DNA of 64,000 nt from Brachypterus glaber (taxonomy: Eukaryota > Arthropoda > Insecta > Coleoptera > Kateretidae). The stretch covers positions 27,949,265 to 28,013,264 of the forward strand of contig OY294051.1 in NCBI GenBank assembly GCA_958510825.1, read 5' to 3'. Each line of letters opens with the position of its first letter. The stretch's first letter is position 1. The notes beneath the pieces were generated by a model that was not told the DNA's origin, did no database searches, and worked only from the letters and a program-made list of their open reading frames with translations. The translations under genes were made by a program, and so were the position numbers. Shown here one piece after another: positions 1-11,835 of this stretch.

Positions 1-376
1 AATGTATTGACTAATAATATTTTTTAGGTAAAGAAGATATAGCAGATAAGCATTATTTTAAACGCAATACCTTACCAGCGCATCTAGAAATAGGTGCGCC
101 TGATAAGAACATTTTAATTTTATTTTCTGTTTTAGATTTTTTATCGATATAAATAGTCATTAAGGCGAAATGGCTCAAATTAATAATACTGTAAATATAT
201 ATACGCCTCAAATAAGTTATAGATTATATTCCGGTTATAATTGATTTGAAATAATAAATCACTATTCGACACATTTCTATTAGTTTTAGTCAATTTCAAT
301 AAATACACAATTTAAATCACTAACCAAAAAATTTGATTAATAATAAAACTACAAAATACTTAGTTAATAAAAAATA
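1..376. other. A+T-rich DNA without recognisable feature
   Basis: No coding signal, repeat boundary or structured element is visible. The stretch is ordinary A+T-rich sequence ending at the first foldback-element copy. Confidence 0.6.
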
Positions 377-1079
377 TACACGGTGTATTTGAAATAGCGT
401 CGGAAATTTTAACAGATGATTCTACATTATAAAATATGACAAAAAGTTCCTATAAACAGATGTCTAAAAATGCGTCATAAGGGAGCTACGCCTCTTTGAA
501 AGTGGCTAAAAAAATCGGCTTTTATTTAATAACTCAGGAAAAAGTCCAAACGAGGTTTTGCACGTCAACTAATCCTACCAAGGCCCGTTTTTATGTGTTA
601 TTTTCATGTACTTATTTCAACCAGGGGTGTGCGAAACGGGGGGGGCTTATCAGTTTTTTTGTTCCAAACTTTTTTCTGTGTAACTTTTTTGCAATTTTAC
701 TTTTGAAATATGATTCCTCCGGTCAAAATACATAAAAAAGGTACTCTTGTTGTAATACTGTAGGATTAACCGTTTTCGAGAAAAATTCATTTGAAGGTGA
801 AATTCCACGGTTCGAGGACGAAAAATTAAATACTAAAATGTTGAAAACCAAAATTTTAATGATGCAGGGCGAATGTACATTAAAAACTAAGAAAAAAACC
901 TCATATACAGGTACTTCCAAAAATCAATCCTAATGGAGCTATGGGCTCTTAAATATGCACCATTTTTAAAGGGCTATGGTAGCTTTAAAAGCGCCTTTTC
1001 GACCTACATGTATGGAAACTTTTTTTCTTAGTTTTTGATGTAGAATAACATTGCATCACGCGCCAACATAAACCCTTTA
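377..1079. repeat. Degenerate foldback element, TACAGGG-type family
   Basis: The left end (tacacggtgtatttgaaat) and the block 'gattctac...aaaaagttcc...aagggagctacgcc' match the copy starting at 1700 in the same orientation. A diverged inverted version of this block ends near 1079 ('gtagaataac...gcgcc'). There is no transposase frame inside. It belongs to the same broad group as 11831-12565 and 35858-36540, with TA-flanked, TACAGGG-like ends, so a Tc1/mariner-type MITE is possible. The right boundary is approximate. A GTCCAAAC motif lies at 544-551, where the related copy near 61360 has different sequence. Confidence 0.4.
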
Positions 1080-1157
1080 GAAATAATTTTCGCTGGCACA
1101 GACCCTTCAGAAACTTTCGTATGTTAGATGAACGCCTAAATACATTGTTGGTACTTA

Positions 1158-1183
1158 GGGGCTGTCCATGTATTACGTAACGC
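1158..1183 (+). repeat. Isolated terminal inverted repeat of a PIF/Harbinger-like MITE
   Basis: This begins ggggctgtccatgtattacg and continues into taacgc, preceded by TTA. The same terminus with TTA duplication is seen at 2590-3243. No matching right end was found nearby, so this is a solo or broken end. Confidence 0.55.
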
Positions 1184-1699
1184 AAATTGTACCAAAATTC
1201 ATACATTTCATACACCGGTACTCGCGTTATTAAAGGATATAGAGATTTTATCTTTTGGCTACCACCCCTAACTTCCCTCCTCTTTGGGGGGGCACAGATC
1301 CGTGCGTTAAACTTCAACAATTTACGGCCGCAGGAGAAATTTTTGAGAAATTGTATGTCATCATTTCTCAAAGTTAGACTGGATGAAGTGAACCTATATA
1401 GTCCGTTATAATTTATATATATTTTTAAATTATGCAAGTCAAAATTTCATCAGAACAAAGTTCTGGTTTTAATGGTGATAATAAATTTTGGATTAAGTTG
1501 TTTTGATTTATTTTAAGTACCCATCAATAAAAAAAATAAGATTTTTATAATCTTACTGAATAAAAATGTCAACCAAAAATCTTGTTTAACTATTCAAGTT
1601 AATAAAATTAGGATAATAAACATTTTACGACAATTTTTCGAATTTCTACAACAGGTAGTAGTGTGCCACTAGTTAGTAACAATATTTTTAAAATTTACA
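1184..1699. other. A+T-rich DNA, no clear feature
   Basis: A G-rich run near 1285-1300 and long open frames on both strands overlap one another and carry no recognisable domain. They probably derive from the repeat that starts at 1158. Confidence 0.5.
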
Positions 1700-1836
1700 T
1701 ACAGGGTGTATTTGAAATAGCGTAGGAAATTTTAACAGGTGATTCTACATGATAAAATATGACAAAAAGTTCCGATAAACATATGTCTAAAAATGCGTCA
1801 TAAGGGAGCTACGCCCCTTTGAAATTGGCTCTCCTA
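1700..1836 (+). repeat. Left-end fragment of TACAGGGTG foldback family
   Basis: This starts tacagggtgtatttgaaata and reads through the 'aggtgattctac' and 'ataagggagctacgcc' blocks shared with 377-500, 11831 onward, 35858 onward and 59173 onward. It ends abruptly with no inverted partner, so it is a truncated copy. Confidence 0.6.
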
Positions 1837-2586
1837 AATATTTTATTAAATGAATTTATATAAAATAATTGAAATTTCATTATATGGCTGAAAGCAAGCA
1901 ATGGTCTCTTTGTTTTAAACAAAAATTAAAGTACAATTGTATGTATAATAACTTCCAATTTCCTATCCATTTGTACAGTTGCGATCTTTAAAAAGTACTA
2001 CACCCAAAAATTGTACCATTTAAATCTAACTTGTCACTAAAGTCAATTGAGGACTTAGTCAGAGATATATAAAACTAAGTTCAATAGTCATCTTGTTTGA
2101 AACATATTTTTTTCAAGTGTCTAATGTGTCAACATGCTTTACTTAAGCCAGCAACAAAAATAAATTTTAACAATATATTTTGGGGGTAATGTAAAGAAAA
2201 TGGCCGAGAAATTAGAGAACCAGAACCAAAAAATATATAGGAATGAAGATTTGGGGTCCTTTAAAAGTTTTAACTGCTATTAAATAGGGTAAATACAGAT
2301 TATTGTTTTTCGATATTTTATTAATTATATATTTCTATGTTTCTGTTATTAGTTTTTTATTTCTATATATTTCTGTAATTTTTACAAATAGGAATATATT
2401 TCTTCGAGAAATTAATGTGTTTTTATACCGTTTTTAAATTCACTGACAATGTACATAACCCTAAAAATTTCATTGTAAATAAAGCACTTAAAACAGCTTA
2501 AATTTTAAAAATTTGGTGTACCTCAAGGGTCCGTGCTATAGTACTTTTTTTTTATTCCAACTGTAACTAAATATTCAGTTTACTTT
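1837..2586. other. A+T-rich DNA, nothing recognised
   Basis: No supported gene, repeat boundary or structural element. Confidence 0.6.
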
Positions 2587-2589
2587 TTA

Positions 2590-3243
2590 GAGGCTGTCCA
2601 TATATTATGTAACGCATTTTTTCAAAAAATTGACCCCCTCCCCCCCCTGTGTAACAAACTGTCACATTTACCAACACCCCCCTCCCCCCTGTGTAACGCG
2701 TAACAATATAAAAATTTGTATTTTTTTTTTCTAACATATCTTGATACAGAATTCCGCATAATGCAAGACGGTAAAAAGACAGTGTAAAAATGATACATAT
2801 TTATTATAATAATACATATAGCACTTAATGTACTTAAACGAAAAAATCACTCAAACTTTAAAAAAATATTCATAATCAATATCACACAGGGAAAAAATAC
2901 TAGGTACCTCTTTTTACACTGAGTGTCACATATAACACGTATATTGTTTATGCACAGGTACACAAAATAGTACACACATTGGTGTTCTGTGAGTACACAT
3001 TCCACGCGAAAATGTATTATCGCCGATGATTCATCGGCAAGATCACACAAGAACAGGGCCGTAAGATTTTTTTTTAAAGTCAATGTCAACAGTTTTTTTA
3101 CTGATTACAATATTATTTAAATATGCATAGTTTCGTCATGTTTTGTTTACCTAGACCCCGCCTCCCCCCTGTCACCAACTGTAACAATTTCTCTGACCCC
3201 CTCCCCCCCCCCTAGGCGCGTTACGTAATATATGGACAGCCCC
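2590..3243. mobile_element. PIF/Harbinger-like MITE (TTA duplication)
   Basis: The terminal inverted repeats read (g)aggctgtccatatattatg at the left and, reverse-complemented, ggggctgtccatatattacg at the right, both continuing into the taacgc core. TTA is duplicated directly outside both ends (2587-2589 and 3244-3246). The subterminal parts hold C-rich runs (ccccctcccccc). The 654-bp body has no transposase frame. A 3-bp TTA/TAA duplication with G-rich termini is typical of PIF/Harbinger elements. The superfamily call is inference. Confidence 0.7.
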
Positions 3244-3477
3244 TTACAGTGTAATACTCTTCTGGTCATGAGACTGCGAAGAGTATAATGATTTAAACTC
3301 CATTCGAAGTGGCGATAGTGATAATTAGTTTTTGATGTAACGCTTCCCAGTAATAAATCATCTGCCGGATCATTTTTTTAAAGGTTCTTAGTTAAGTTAC
3401 TAGCTAGTTAAACTAGATTAGTAAATTAATAGTCTATATATCTTTACTTCACACGAATAGATATATCCATGTATATA

Positions 3478-4540
3478 CTGGGTGTAACAAGACCATGGTA
3501 CAACCCCTCTTTTTTTTTTTAGGTGAGAGATTTTAAATTTGGAGTATCTAATATTGGTATAAACCAAGGTATAAACTGTTAATTTTTAATATAAAAAAAC
3601 TTTTCAATCGCTTTAAATTTAACCGTAAATAACACTAATTTTCGACACCCTACATATTTTTGCATATTTCAATTCTACGCTTCATTTAAAGTCCAAACCA
3701 AATAAGTGACATTTAAAATGTCAAATTTGTTTTTAATTTAATTTTTAGTTTTTGTCAAAGGTTGGCCATGTTCACTTAAAATTACATGAAAAATCTAAGT
3801 AACCCTAGAAAAATAAATTTACACTCATAACTCCATTTATAACTGATATCACTATTTGTTTCCGAGGTATTTGACATTTTGAGAATAAAAAATCTAAATG
3901 TTTACATCTAAAATTGTATACAATTTACATGTAAACATTTCAAACATTACTAAATTTATTAATTTTTAGTTATTAACAAAAAATGATTTAAACGTAGATA
4001 CTTTAGTTATTAACAAAAAATGATTTAAACGTAGATACTATCCATTCTAAACTGTGTTTTCTGACTTTTGTAATAATTTTTAATTAGTCAAATGTAACGC
4101 GACGCGGTCTTATTTATTTTTAATATCCCTAGTTGTTCCAATGATTGTAGGTTGATAGTACTATTAATTTTAATGATTTTTTGTAATTAACTTAAAATCG
4201 ATAAATTTAATAGTTTTTGTGATATTTGCAATTTTAGATGTAAATATTTACATTTGTTATGCTCAAAATATCAAATATCTCGGAAACCAGTAGATATATC
4301 CATTTTAGTCCAATAGCAAATAAAAATCTTAGAATTGGGCATTATATCGGCAAATATACTTTTTAATAACCAGCCGTCGAAAAAATTATTTAAAGTCTCG
4401 CGACGCCTATACCATGGGACGTCAGCTTATGAACAAAATATAGTCAAACATTATATCTGTACCATGCTTTTTATAGATCTTAAATGTCCCTTTTAGTTTT
4501 TGAGTAATCGACCCTGGGAGTTTTAACTGAAACACCCTGT
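3478..4540. repeat. Diverged foldback element with ACTGGGTGT / ACACCCTGT ends
   Basis: Two internal blocks at 3858-3916 and 4229-4287 are inverted copies of one another (gtttccgaggtatttgac against its diverged complement, ending atttacatctaaaattg). Short inverted ends sit at 3478-3486 and 4532-4540. No open frame is worth calling. Boundaries rest on the short ends only. Confidence 0.5.
3968..4041. repeat. 37-bp tandem duplication
   Basis: The block agttattaacaaaaaatgat... is repeated once in immediate tandem, with starts at 3968 and 4005 and essentially no divergence. This points to a recent duplication inside the older foldback element. Confidence 0.9.
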
Positions 4541-4578
4541 GTATCAAGTATTTTTATATCATACTTGAAACAAGTACC

Positions 4579-4748
4579 GTCAACTGGAGTGACTTCGTAC
4601 TGTGTGAGTGACTTTTTCGCAAAACCCTCGGAACCAAAGCACGTGTGTAAAAGTTGTGGGGTTATATGTACATTTTGTGGGGTTCAATTCCACAACTTCT
4701 AAAAAGTGTCCGAAGTCACCCACACCGTCCGAAGTCACCCCAGTTGAC
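4579..4748. mobile_element. Short hairpin MITE, 170 bp
   Basis: The ends are gtcaactggagtgacttcg and cgaagtcaccccagttgac, an almost perfect inverted repeat of about 19 bp. A second inner copy of the 'cgaagtcaccc' block lies before the right end. No coding capacity and no convincing target duplication. Confidence 0.7.
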
Positions 4749-4795
4749 GCTATTTAACGTAACTATCACAAATACTTTATAGTATATAGAATATC

Positions 4796-5039
4796 GACTT
4801 GTAAATTTCGAAACCTCGTAACTCAAAAAATCCATTATTGTTTCCTTGCACTAATCAACTCTGTACATGATGACTGGTTACTTATACAAACTCCAATTTA
4901 TTACTCGAATATAAAGTAACTTTTAAATTAATTGGAATAGTTAATTGGAGTTTGTTACCAGTCAGCATGTACAGTTGATTAGTACAAGGAACCAAAAATT
5001 AATTTTTTGAGATAAGAAGTTTCAAAAATTTACAAGTCA
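4796..5039. repeat. Palindromic element with about 105-bp arms
   Basis: The left arm 4796-4902 and right arm 4933-5039 are inverted copies (cgacttgtaaatttcgaaac against gtttcaaaaatttacaagtc, plus matching 'tgcactaatcaactctgtac' and 'gtacagttgattagtacaag'). A more diverged member of the same family lies at 28497-28675. Confidence 0.75.
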
Positions 5040-6469
5040 ATATGTTACTCTGTGTGTAGTCTAGTAACATTAATTAAAATTGATCAAAATAAACTCAATT
5101 ATCAAATAATAGATCGAAAACTCCGCCATTCACCACCTACCATAGAAGGCCTTGATCACTTATGCACGAAAAACAAAAGACAAGCTGTAGACTATAAGTG
5201 ATAAATGGTGATTGCATTCGGTAGCTTTAGATCATTTACAGCATAGTATAAATCTACCTTTAGCCTGGCTACAAGACAGTTTTTATCGCGAATATATGGT
5301 CACAATTATTCTTCTTGTGAATATTTATTTTACTCTGCACAGCGATAGCTGGAAGAGTATGGTGTTCAAATTTCCAAAATCTTCAGAAATCATCAGATCA
5401 AAAAAGATATGTGCACGTTTTTTTTTTTAATTCTGTAAGAGGGAGAATCTTATTGTTTAAAAAAACTAAAAAATATATAAAGTTATAGAGGTGCAAGTTT
5501 TTAAAACATTCTAAAACATTAGAGGAAAAATCAAATAAACTCCAAATCATCAGAATTTTTTTTTTTAACTTATAAAAGTATTCAAATCAACTTTTTAAAT
5601 AAATAAAATAAATAAATAAAATATATTCGAAAATAAACCACAAAAATAAAAAATATAGACGAAAAACCCCCCAAAAAAATGCACCCTAAAAATTAAAGAG
5701 AGCGAGAGAAAAATGAATAGTATACTAGGGAATGTGAAGCATTACATATCTTTGCAATTATTCTTCTTGGGAATATTTATTTATTTGCGTGGTTACACAT
5801 ATTGACACTACGTGTGTATGAATTATTGGAGTGCTTAATGGATAAAGAAAAGATGTATTTTATTTGTCACAAATTTTAACAGAAAAAAATGTTTTCGTAA
5901 TAATTCTTTACAAAGAAATACACCTAACCTTAAAATTCATTTAACTTAAAAATATTTTAACATGTACATTGTCTATTATTTATTTAAATGTTTTATCTAA
6001 TTGTTGAAAACGACCCAAACTCCGTGTTGAAACGTCCAATAAATTCTTATAAAAAAGACATTAAATATGTTTAGAAAACTAAGAAGAGTACTGAAAGGAA
6101 CGAAAAGAGATAAATTAGGTATAGTAGCAGAGGAAAGCAAAAAAACAAAAACATTTTTTGAAAGAGGATTGAATTTTTTTGAAAATTTTCAAAATGTGAA
6201 AGCTAAATGATTGTAAAAGTTTACAACCTAGGTTTCGGACAAAAAATTTAATGCTAATACCTTTCTTATTAAAATTAAAATATTAACTGAATTTTTATTA
6301 AAAAAAAAAAGCTCAGTAATATTTTAATAGTTGAATATTGAACAGAACAGAACAGACGGACGGACAGACATACATTTACAAAGTTTCTTATTTTTTCATG
6401 AAACACATTTTTATCCAAGAATTTTTTGTCTGAAACGTTTTTTGGCGATTTTGTAAAATTCAAAACTAC
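5040..6469. other. A+T-rich DNA with decayed repeat remnants
   Basis: The phrase 'gaatgtgaagcattacatat' near 5731 also marks the elements at 28823-29110 and 40852-41308, and the 'gacggacggacagaca' run near 6355 is typical of the same group. No element boundaries can be placed and no gene is supported. Confidence 0.4.
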
Positions 6470-6692
6470 CGTATAATACTATTCTAGCGCAGGAGCTGTG
6501 AATAGTATAATAATGATACTATTTGGGAGGATTGGTGTAGTGGTCTACTGCGTCTGTACATGACAAGTCTACTAGCCAACTAGCTTGAGGTTGATTCTCA
6601 CTTTGCCTTTTTCAGTTAATTAATAATTGAAATTTGGCGAAGGCGTAAGTGTAATGTAATTCTAGCGCTTGCGCTGTGAATAGTATAGTAAA
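6470..6692. repeat. Short GC-core hairpins flanking a SINE fragment
   Basis: Near-identical hairpin motifs, tctagcgc...gcgctgtgaatagtat type, occur at about 6472-6512 and 6661-6690, on either side of the SINE piece at 6535. The same motif ends the element at 25476-25870. This suggests the SINE inserted into, or moved with, such an element. Confidence 0.5.
6535..6655 (+). mobile_element. SINE, 5' half (tRNA-derived head)
   Basis: It begins gggaggattggtgtagtggt (box A-like), has ggttgattctcact as a decayed box B, and continues into 'cctttttcagttaattaataattgaaatttggcgaaggcg', which is shared with the full copy at 24072-24340. The 3' half and tail are missing. Confidence 0.75.
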
Positions 6693-7181
6693 GCCTCAAA
6701 AATATAAAACAAATGTTTGTGCGCAAAATGATCGCATGCGTTATTTTCACCTTTTCCTCTCTAAATTAATCTAATTTATTTTACCTACAGTTTCTTGCTA
6801 AGATCATTGTATAGATTTGATCCCACATGTTGAAATTTATACTCAGTAAGTGATACTTTGACAAATTTAGGCGTTTAGCGTGAGGTAATATGCTAAACAT
6901 ATATTATTACTTTCGCACCTTGCTGCAGCCATATAAGGAAAGGTTAAAAAAATCTTTGACCTTTTTATTTGTCTTATTAGTTTTTGTAGGCAGCCTGGTA
7001 TCATACTGCCAGCACACTGTAAAAAAATTGCAGGCACGGATAACCTGCAATTTATAAACTGTCCACAATTTTAAAAGAAATTGTAAAACTAAAATTTTAC
7101 AATTCAAAAACTGGTAACGACCTTAAATATTTATAAAATTGGTTGAGTTTTGGGATATAGGCCAAAAAGAAAACAACGCCA
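6693..7181. other. A+T-rich DNA, nothing recognised
   Basis: No supported feature. Confidence 0.6.
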
Positions 7182-7453
7182 AAAACTTTGTTAACTAAAC
7201 CGACAGTTTCGATTATTCTTTGTAAACATCCTCAGGCTTGATTAAAGCGTAAAAGGCATTTTAGTCATAGACCGGTTTGGGTGGCGTTTTTTAAATGTTT
7301 GTTTATATTATTCTTTCTGTTCTTATCTGGTCTATATTTGACTATATGTTACCATTCAAAAAGTCTATAACTAAAATGCCTTTTACGCTTTAATCAACCC
7401 TGAGAATGTTTACAAAGAATAAACGAAACTGTCGGTTTAGTTAACAAAGTTTT
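7182..7453. mobile_element. Hairpin MITE with about 90-bp inverted arms
   Basis: The arms 7182-7272 and 7362-7453 are inverted copies (aactttgttaactaaaccga against tcggtttagttaacaaagtt, and 'aaagcgtaaaaggcatttta' against its complement). The spacer is about 90 bp. It has no open frame. The class cannot be assigned without a clear duplication. Confidence 0.75.
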
Positions 7454-7713
7454 ATTTTTATTTTTTATTATAAAAAACTTACTAAATCCTGCCCTCCTTG
7501 AAAATGTATCGATACGTATCAATACAATAATCATGTTCATAATTTTCAAAAATTGCGTTTATGTTCTAAGATAAAACTTTGTTCAAAGAAGTACGAGCCT
7601 ATTAAATCAAATAAAATTTTATTACGAATGGTAAAATTACAGTACAAATGAAGGGAAAATGTAAAAAGTCCAAACCAATTAACGAGTAGTTTTTTACAAT
7701 ATGTAATACACAC
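7454..7713. other. A+T-rich spacer with one GTCCAAAC motif
   Basis: A short open frame on the minus strand has no recognisable domain. The motif aaaaagtccaaaccaatt lies at about 7664-7681. Confidence 0.4.
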
Positions 7714-7715
7714 TA

Positions 7716-8596
7716 GCGGGAAATACCCATGAATGGGACACATTTTTTTAACGGCTGTCAAAATTTTATTTTTAATCTTTTACACGTATTTTTTTAGTTA
7801 TCATATTTGGAAATAAAAGAACACAGTCCAAGTGTTAAACCTGAATAACTTTTACCAAAACTATAACCATTTCAAAAAAATAAAAACGTAACTTTTCCCA
7901 TTCAAGAACACGGTATTATTGAATGGGACACAAATAGAAAATTGCTATTAAAGGTAATAAATCATAAAAAAAACTATTATTATCACTATCTAATAACAAT
8001 AAACGTATAATGTCATTTCATAACAAATAGCTGTTATATTCTTTTTTTTACATAGAATTTACTTTAAATAATTTTACCCTGTTTTTTTCAAATCAATATC
8101 AAATATTAGTTTGTTATAAGTTATAACTGTTTTAAATTGTTGTATGGGTAGACACTTTTTACCCTTTTAGAGTCATTCCTTATCTAAAAGAAATGGATTA
8201 AAATGAAATATGCAAATTGTCCCATTCAATAATAATAACAATATTATCAAAAAAAAAAATAGACTAAAAATATTTACGTTTATCTATAATATTCGATTAT
8301 TTGGTATATGTTTTGTGTTGTTCTAGACTATTACATAAACCAAATTCATACAATTTCCTTTTGCCTTTCGTCAATAAAACATCATTCAAATTAAATAAAA
8401 AAGTTACTTTTAACTGGGTAAATCTGATTTATTAAATTTGTCAAAAACCCAGCTGCCTAAACTTTGCCATTTTTTATGATTTTTTTTACTGCACATCTAG
8501 GGCGATCTAACCATGGTAACAAAAACCAAAAATTACGAAGCATAGTTCAGAAACTGTCCCATTCAATAATATGTCCCATTCATGGATATTTCCTCC
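7716..8596. mobile_element. TIR element with subterminal TGAATGGGACA repeats, TA-flanked
   Basis: The left end gcgggaaatacccatgaatg and the right end, read inverted, ggaggaaatatccatgaatg pair as terminal repeats, and TA is present outside both (7714-7715 and 8597-8598). The word gaatgggaca, or its complement, recurs near 7731, 7920, 8218, 8555 and 8572, clustered toward the ends and in mirror orientation. That is the layout expected of transposase-binding sites. There is no transposase frame in 881 bp, so it is non-autonomous. TA duplication fits Tc1/mariner, but this is inference. Confidence 0.65.
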
Positions 8597-8631
8597 TATG
8601 TAAGTCTTAACATTTAATGTCAAAATCCATG

Positions 8632-8883
8632 CCGACCCCGGTGGCGCAATGGTTACCGCGTTTGATTACGGATCCCGGGGTTGTGGATTCGAGCCCCACA
8701 TGGAGCATGGATGTATAGTGGAGTAAATAGTCGGTAGATGGAACTATGATGACTAACTGTAATGTGGGTCGCAGGTGAACCTGTAAACACATTTCAGGGT
8801 AGATACGAGTGGTGGCGGTCCCGTCAATTAGGCCATAGCAGCGAAAAACGACGTTAAACAGTATAAAACAAACAACAAACAAT
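8632..8883 (+). mobile_element. Full tRNA-derived SINE with 14-bp target-site duplication
   Basis: The head carries a box A-like ggtggcgcaatggttaccg (around 8640-8658) and box B ggattcgagcc (8685-8695), as in an RNA polymerase III promoter of tRNA type. It ends in an A/C-rich tail (aaaacaaacaacaaacaa). The flanking duplication tgtcaaaatccatg is identical at 8618-8631 and 8884-8897. The head and body differ from the 24072 family, so this is a second SINE family. The intact duplication indicates a fairly recent insertion. Confidence 0.9.
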
Positions 8884-8897
8884 TGTCAAAATCCATG

Positions 8898-10532
8898 AAA
8901 TTGGAGCCTAATACATTTATTTATTTTATTTATTTATTTATAGTCATAGAGGGACTTCTTCAAGAGGTAGTTTACACCTAAGACTGTTCCAGTATACAAT
9001 AAATTTAAATTTTAACATAAAATATTGCAAATCCGTACCTGTCCTAAACAAAAACGGTACGCCCTTTGATTATAATTATATTAATTATTAATGTAATGTT
9101 TGTCTATTAATTTTACATACTATATTTCATCTTAATTTGGTATTATAATACCAAATTAACATGTTAAACAGAGAGTTAAATCTTCAACCTTTGATAATAA
9201 TCCTCAATATAAAATTTAATTTTATGGGACATTTCAAGTCCTGGTCACGGTAATAAAATATTTAAATATCTCTATTAAAGAATCTATCTATCCATAGGTT
9301 CCTAATAGTTCTCCTTAATAGCTAAGTATAAATATAAAGTTATAGCTATTTTAAGACTAACCATTTAGAAATATTGTACTTTTCCAGGGGATGGTGGGGC
9401 ATTTAGGTAGTAACATAACATTATTTACGAATGGAACTTTAAACGATCCCAAAATTGGGGTTATGTCAAAATTAAAAACAAAATTTGCAAAGGAAGTCAT
9501 AATATTTGTTTATTGTTATTCAGAAACTCTACTAACTAAAATATTGAATATTTTAAAAATTAAAATTAACTAATCGACACAATAATAATATTGTTCTAAA
9601 GAAATCTACCGAAAAAAAAATATTGGATTTGTAATTCCTAAACATTTTTTTGTTTTAGTTTGTTAATTAGATATTTATTCATTATTTATTAGTACATACA
9701 GTTCAAATAAGCTTGTGCTTATAATAGACATTTACTGGTAGTGGTCCATTACTAATTTAAAATCAAGAGTTGATAATTATTAATATTCTTCTTAAAATAT
9801 ATTGCTGCATCTTCACACGAAGTTACCAAAACTACGGAAAAAAAACTAGCCACTTCATCTCCTAGAAATTATTTATTTATATTTAAAGTATATTAAGTTC
9901 TAAAAAAATATATTTTTTTATTTTTTTTAATCTATAGTAAAACAACTGAAGTTATTATACTTAAGGTTTCCTATTGGCCCACACTCCCCTATACAATATA
10001 AAAGTATCGGTTTTATTTTAACCTGTTCAGATAGACATGATTTTATTGATACTTTAAAATGTAGTTACGATTTAAAACGTGGACTTACTAAGAATATTAT
10101 ATATTAGGAAATACCTTATTTAGGGCTGTACAACTCTGTATAATAAACAAAAAATCGATTGCTAAAAGTAAAAATACGAAATACTAATACTAATGAATAA
10201 AAAATGTCAATTTATTTTGCAGTTTTATGAAAAGGTTTTGGGGTCAGCGAACTTTTTCGTGGTAATAGTAGATTAGAGGTCGACTCGGAAAATAGTACTT
10301 TTACGAGGCACGAAGTCCAAACCAAAACATTGTTTTCCCGAAAATAATTAAAATGGCACCACAACAGGCGAAATTTTTTTTCATATTTCTTTTACTTCTG
10401 TTAATTTCTGGCTTTTTTTTTAATTTAATGTAGTAAAACTCAAGTTTGAAAAATTTAAATAAAAAAAAGAAAGCCCTAGCGTCGTATTTCACATCTGTGA
10501 TGGTCTATTTAAATTTGAAAACATTGGTATAA
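8898..10532. other. A+T-rich DNA; possible LINE 3' tail at about 8910-9060
   Basis: A (ttta)n tract at 8918-8940 followed by moderately complex sequence to 9060 would read, on the minus strand, as a LINE 3' untranslated end with an (ataa)n tail. No coding part remains, so this is weak. Nothing else is recognised up to 10532 apart from a GTCCAAAC motif at 10315-10322. Confidence 0.3.
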
Positions 10533-10900
10533 GTTCTAGCGCCGCAGGCGAAAAATTTGACAAATTTCATGCTATGCTATGAAACTCGAATAAAAAGAAA
10601 CGTAAAAAACTATAGCGCCGCAGGTGTATGGTCCACTTGGAAAAGAGCCTGCATATTAGCTTTGTTTTGTGCCCTTATCATAATCTGAGGGAGTAAAAAA
10701 GCTATAGCGATTTTTTTTAGAAATTTCTTAGTCTATTTTAATGTTAAACATGTTACTATTTAAACTTTAAATGTAAGAAAACTCTAGCGCCGCAGGCGAA
10801 AATTTTTACGAATTGGAAGCTGTATGTTCCACTTGGAAAAGAGCCTGCATATTTGCTTCACTTTATGCCCTTATCGTTCTGTGGGAGTAAAAATAAAGTA
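10533..10900. repeat. 196-bp spaced duplication with TAGCGCCGCAGG motifs
   Basis: A block of about 78 bp beginning tgtatg(g/t)tccacttggaaaa recurs at 10625-10702 and 10821-10897. Each copy follows a tagcgccgcagg motif (10533, 10614 and 10783 region). A third, partial motif (ctagcgtcgta) lies near 10475. There is no open frame. Confidence 0.65.
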
Positions 10901-11760
10901 TAAACTATTTATTATAAACTAAAAGAAACTATCGACGCCGGGCCCCTCTTAAACCCGGGCACAGAGAAGCTTTAAAAAATTTAGATTTTCGTATAAAATT
11001 TTAGTATTTAATTTAATAAAATTTAATTGTAATTAACAGTCAAATATGGTATAAACTACCTTCGAGTAAGGACCCAAACGACTAAACCAATAAATAAAAT
11101 AAAATATCATAATTATAGCTTACGTTCTACAAAACATAGCAGTAAAATTACTAAAATAAAAATCACATTTTTACAGATAACAGTGAATTTACTGTACTGA
11201 TTTAAATTTACCACTTTCTTTGCTGGTAACATATCACCTACTTTATTTGCTGTAAAATTATCATATTTTCATTTGGGTAGTATACATAGGTACATACTAT
11301 TGACAACCTCAGGTGCACACATTGTAAAAATCTTTAAAAAATGAAAATTACACTTTTTAAGTCACAATTCAATAGTAGTAAAAGCGGGAAAGCACACTGG
11401 CATCTGGGCTCCAAGCTCCAAATAAGAGGGGCTAAATTTTCTTATAGAAACTTTTGCACTGTGAGGATTTTATACAGTAACCTCTCCTCATGAAGTTGTA
11501 TAATATTTCCTCCACCTTGTACTTCAGATAGACTATTTGTAACTATTCAGTTCATTATTTTATATATATATTTTGAAAATGGTTACTCTTATTATTATGT
11601 ATTATGTATTTTTACTCAAGGAATCTATATTTTTTACAAAAAATCCAGAAAAATACACACAAAAACGTTTTGGGCAAAAATGTGTTAAGCCACACATATA
11701 TTTTCGTTTAGGCACGCCTCTGGATAGATTAAAAAAAAAATAATTAACATTAACTAATTA

Positions 11761-11763
<3 letters not shown>
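10901..11763. other. A+T-rich DNA, nothing recognised
   Basis: No supported feature up to the (TA)n tract. Confidence 0.55.

Positions 11764-11832
<69 letters not shown>
11764..11832. repeat. (TA)n microsatellite
   Basis: About 34 uninterrupted TA units directly abut the left end of the next foldback element, consistent with a TA-targeting element landing in a TA tract. Confidence 0.95.

Positions 11833-11835
<3 letters not shown>

Noticed and set aside
985..1437. 150-codon minus-strand frame opposite a plus-strand frame
   Set aside because: The overlapping opposite frames lie in repeat-derived DNA (foldback copy plus PIF-like end). There is no motif or coding composition.
7716..8596. piggyBac-type element
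   Set aside because: The ends are not CCCT/CCCG and the flanks are TA, not TTAA.
8632..8710. Functional tRNA gene
   Set aside because: This is the same situation: a tRNA-derived SINE head with flanking target duplication rather than a tRNA gene.
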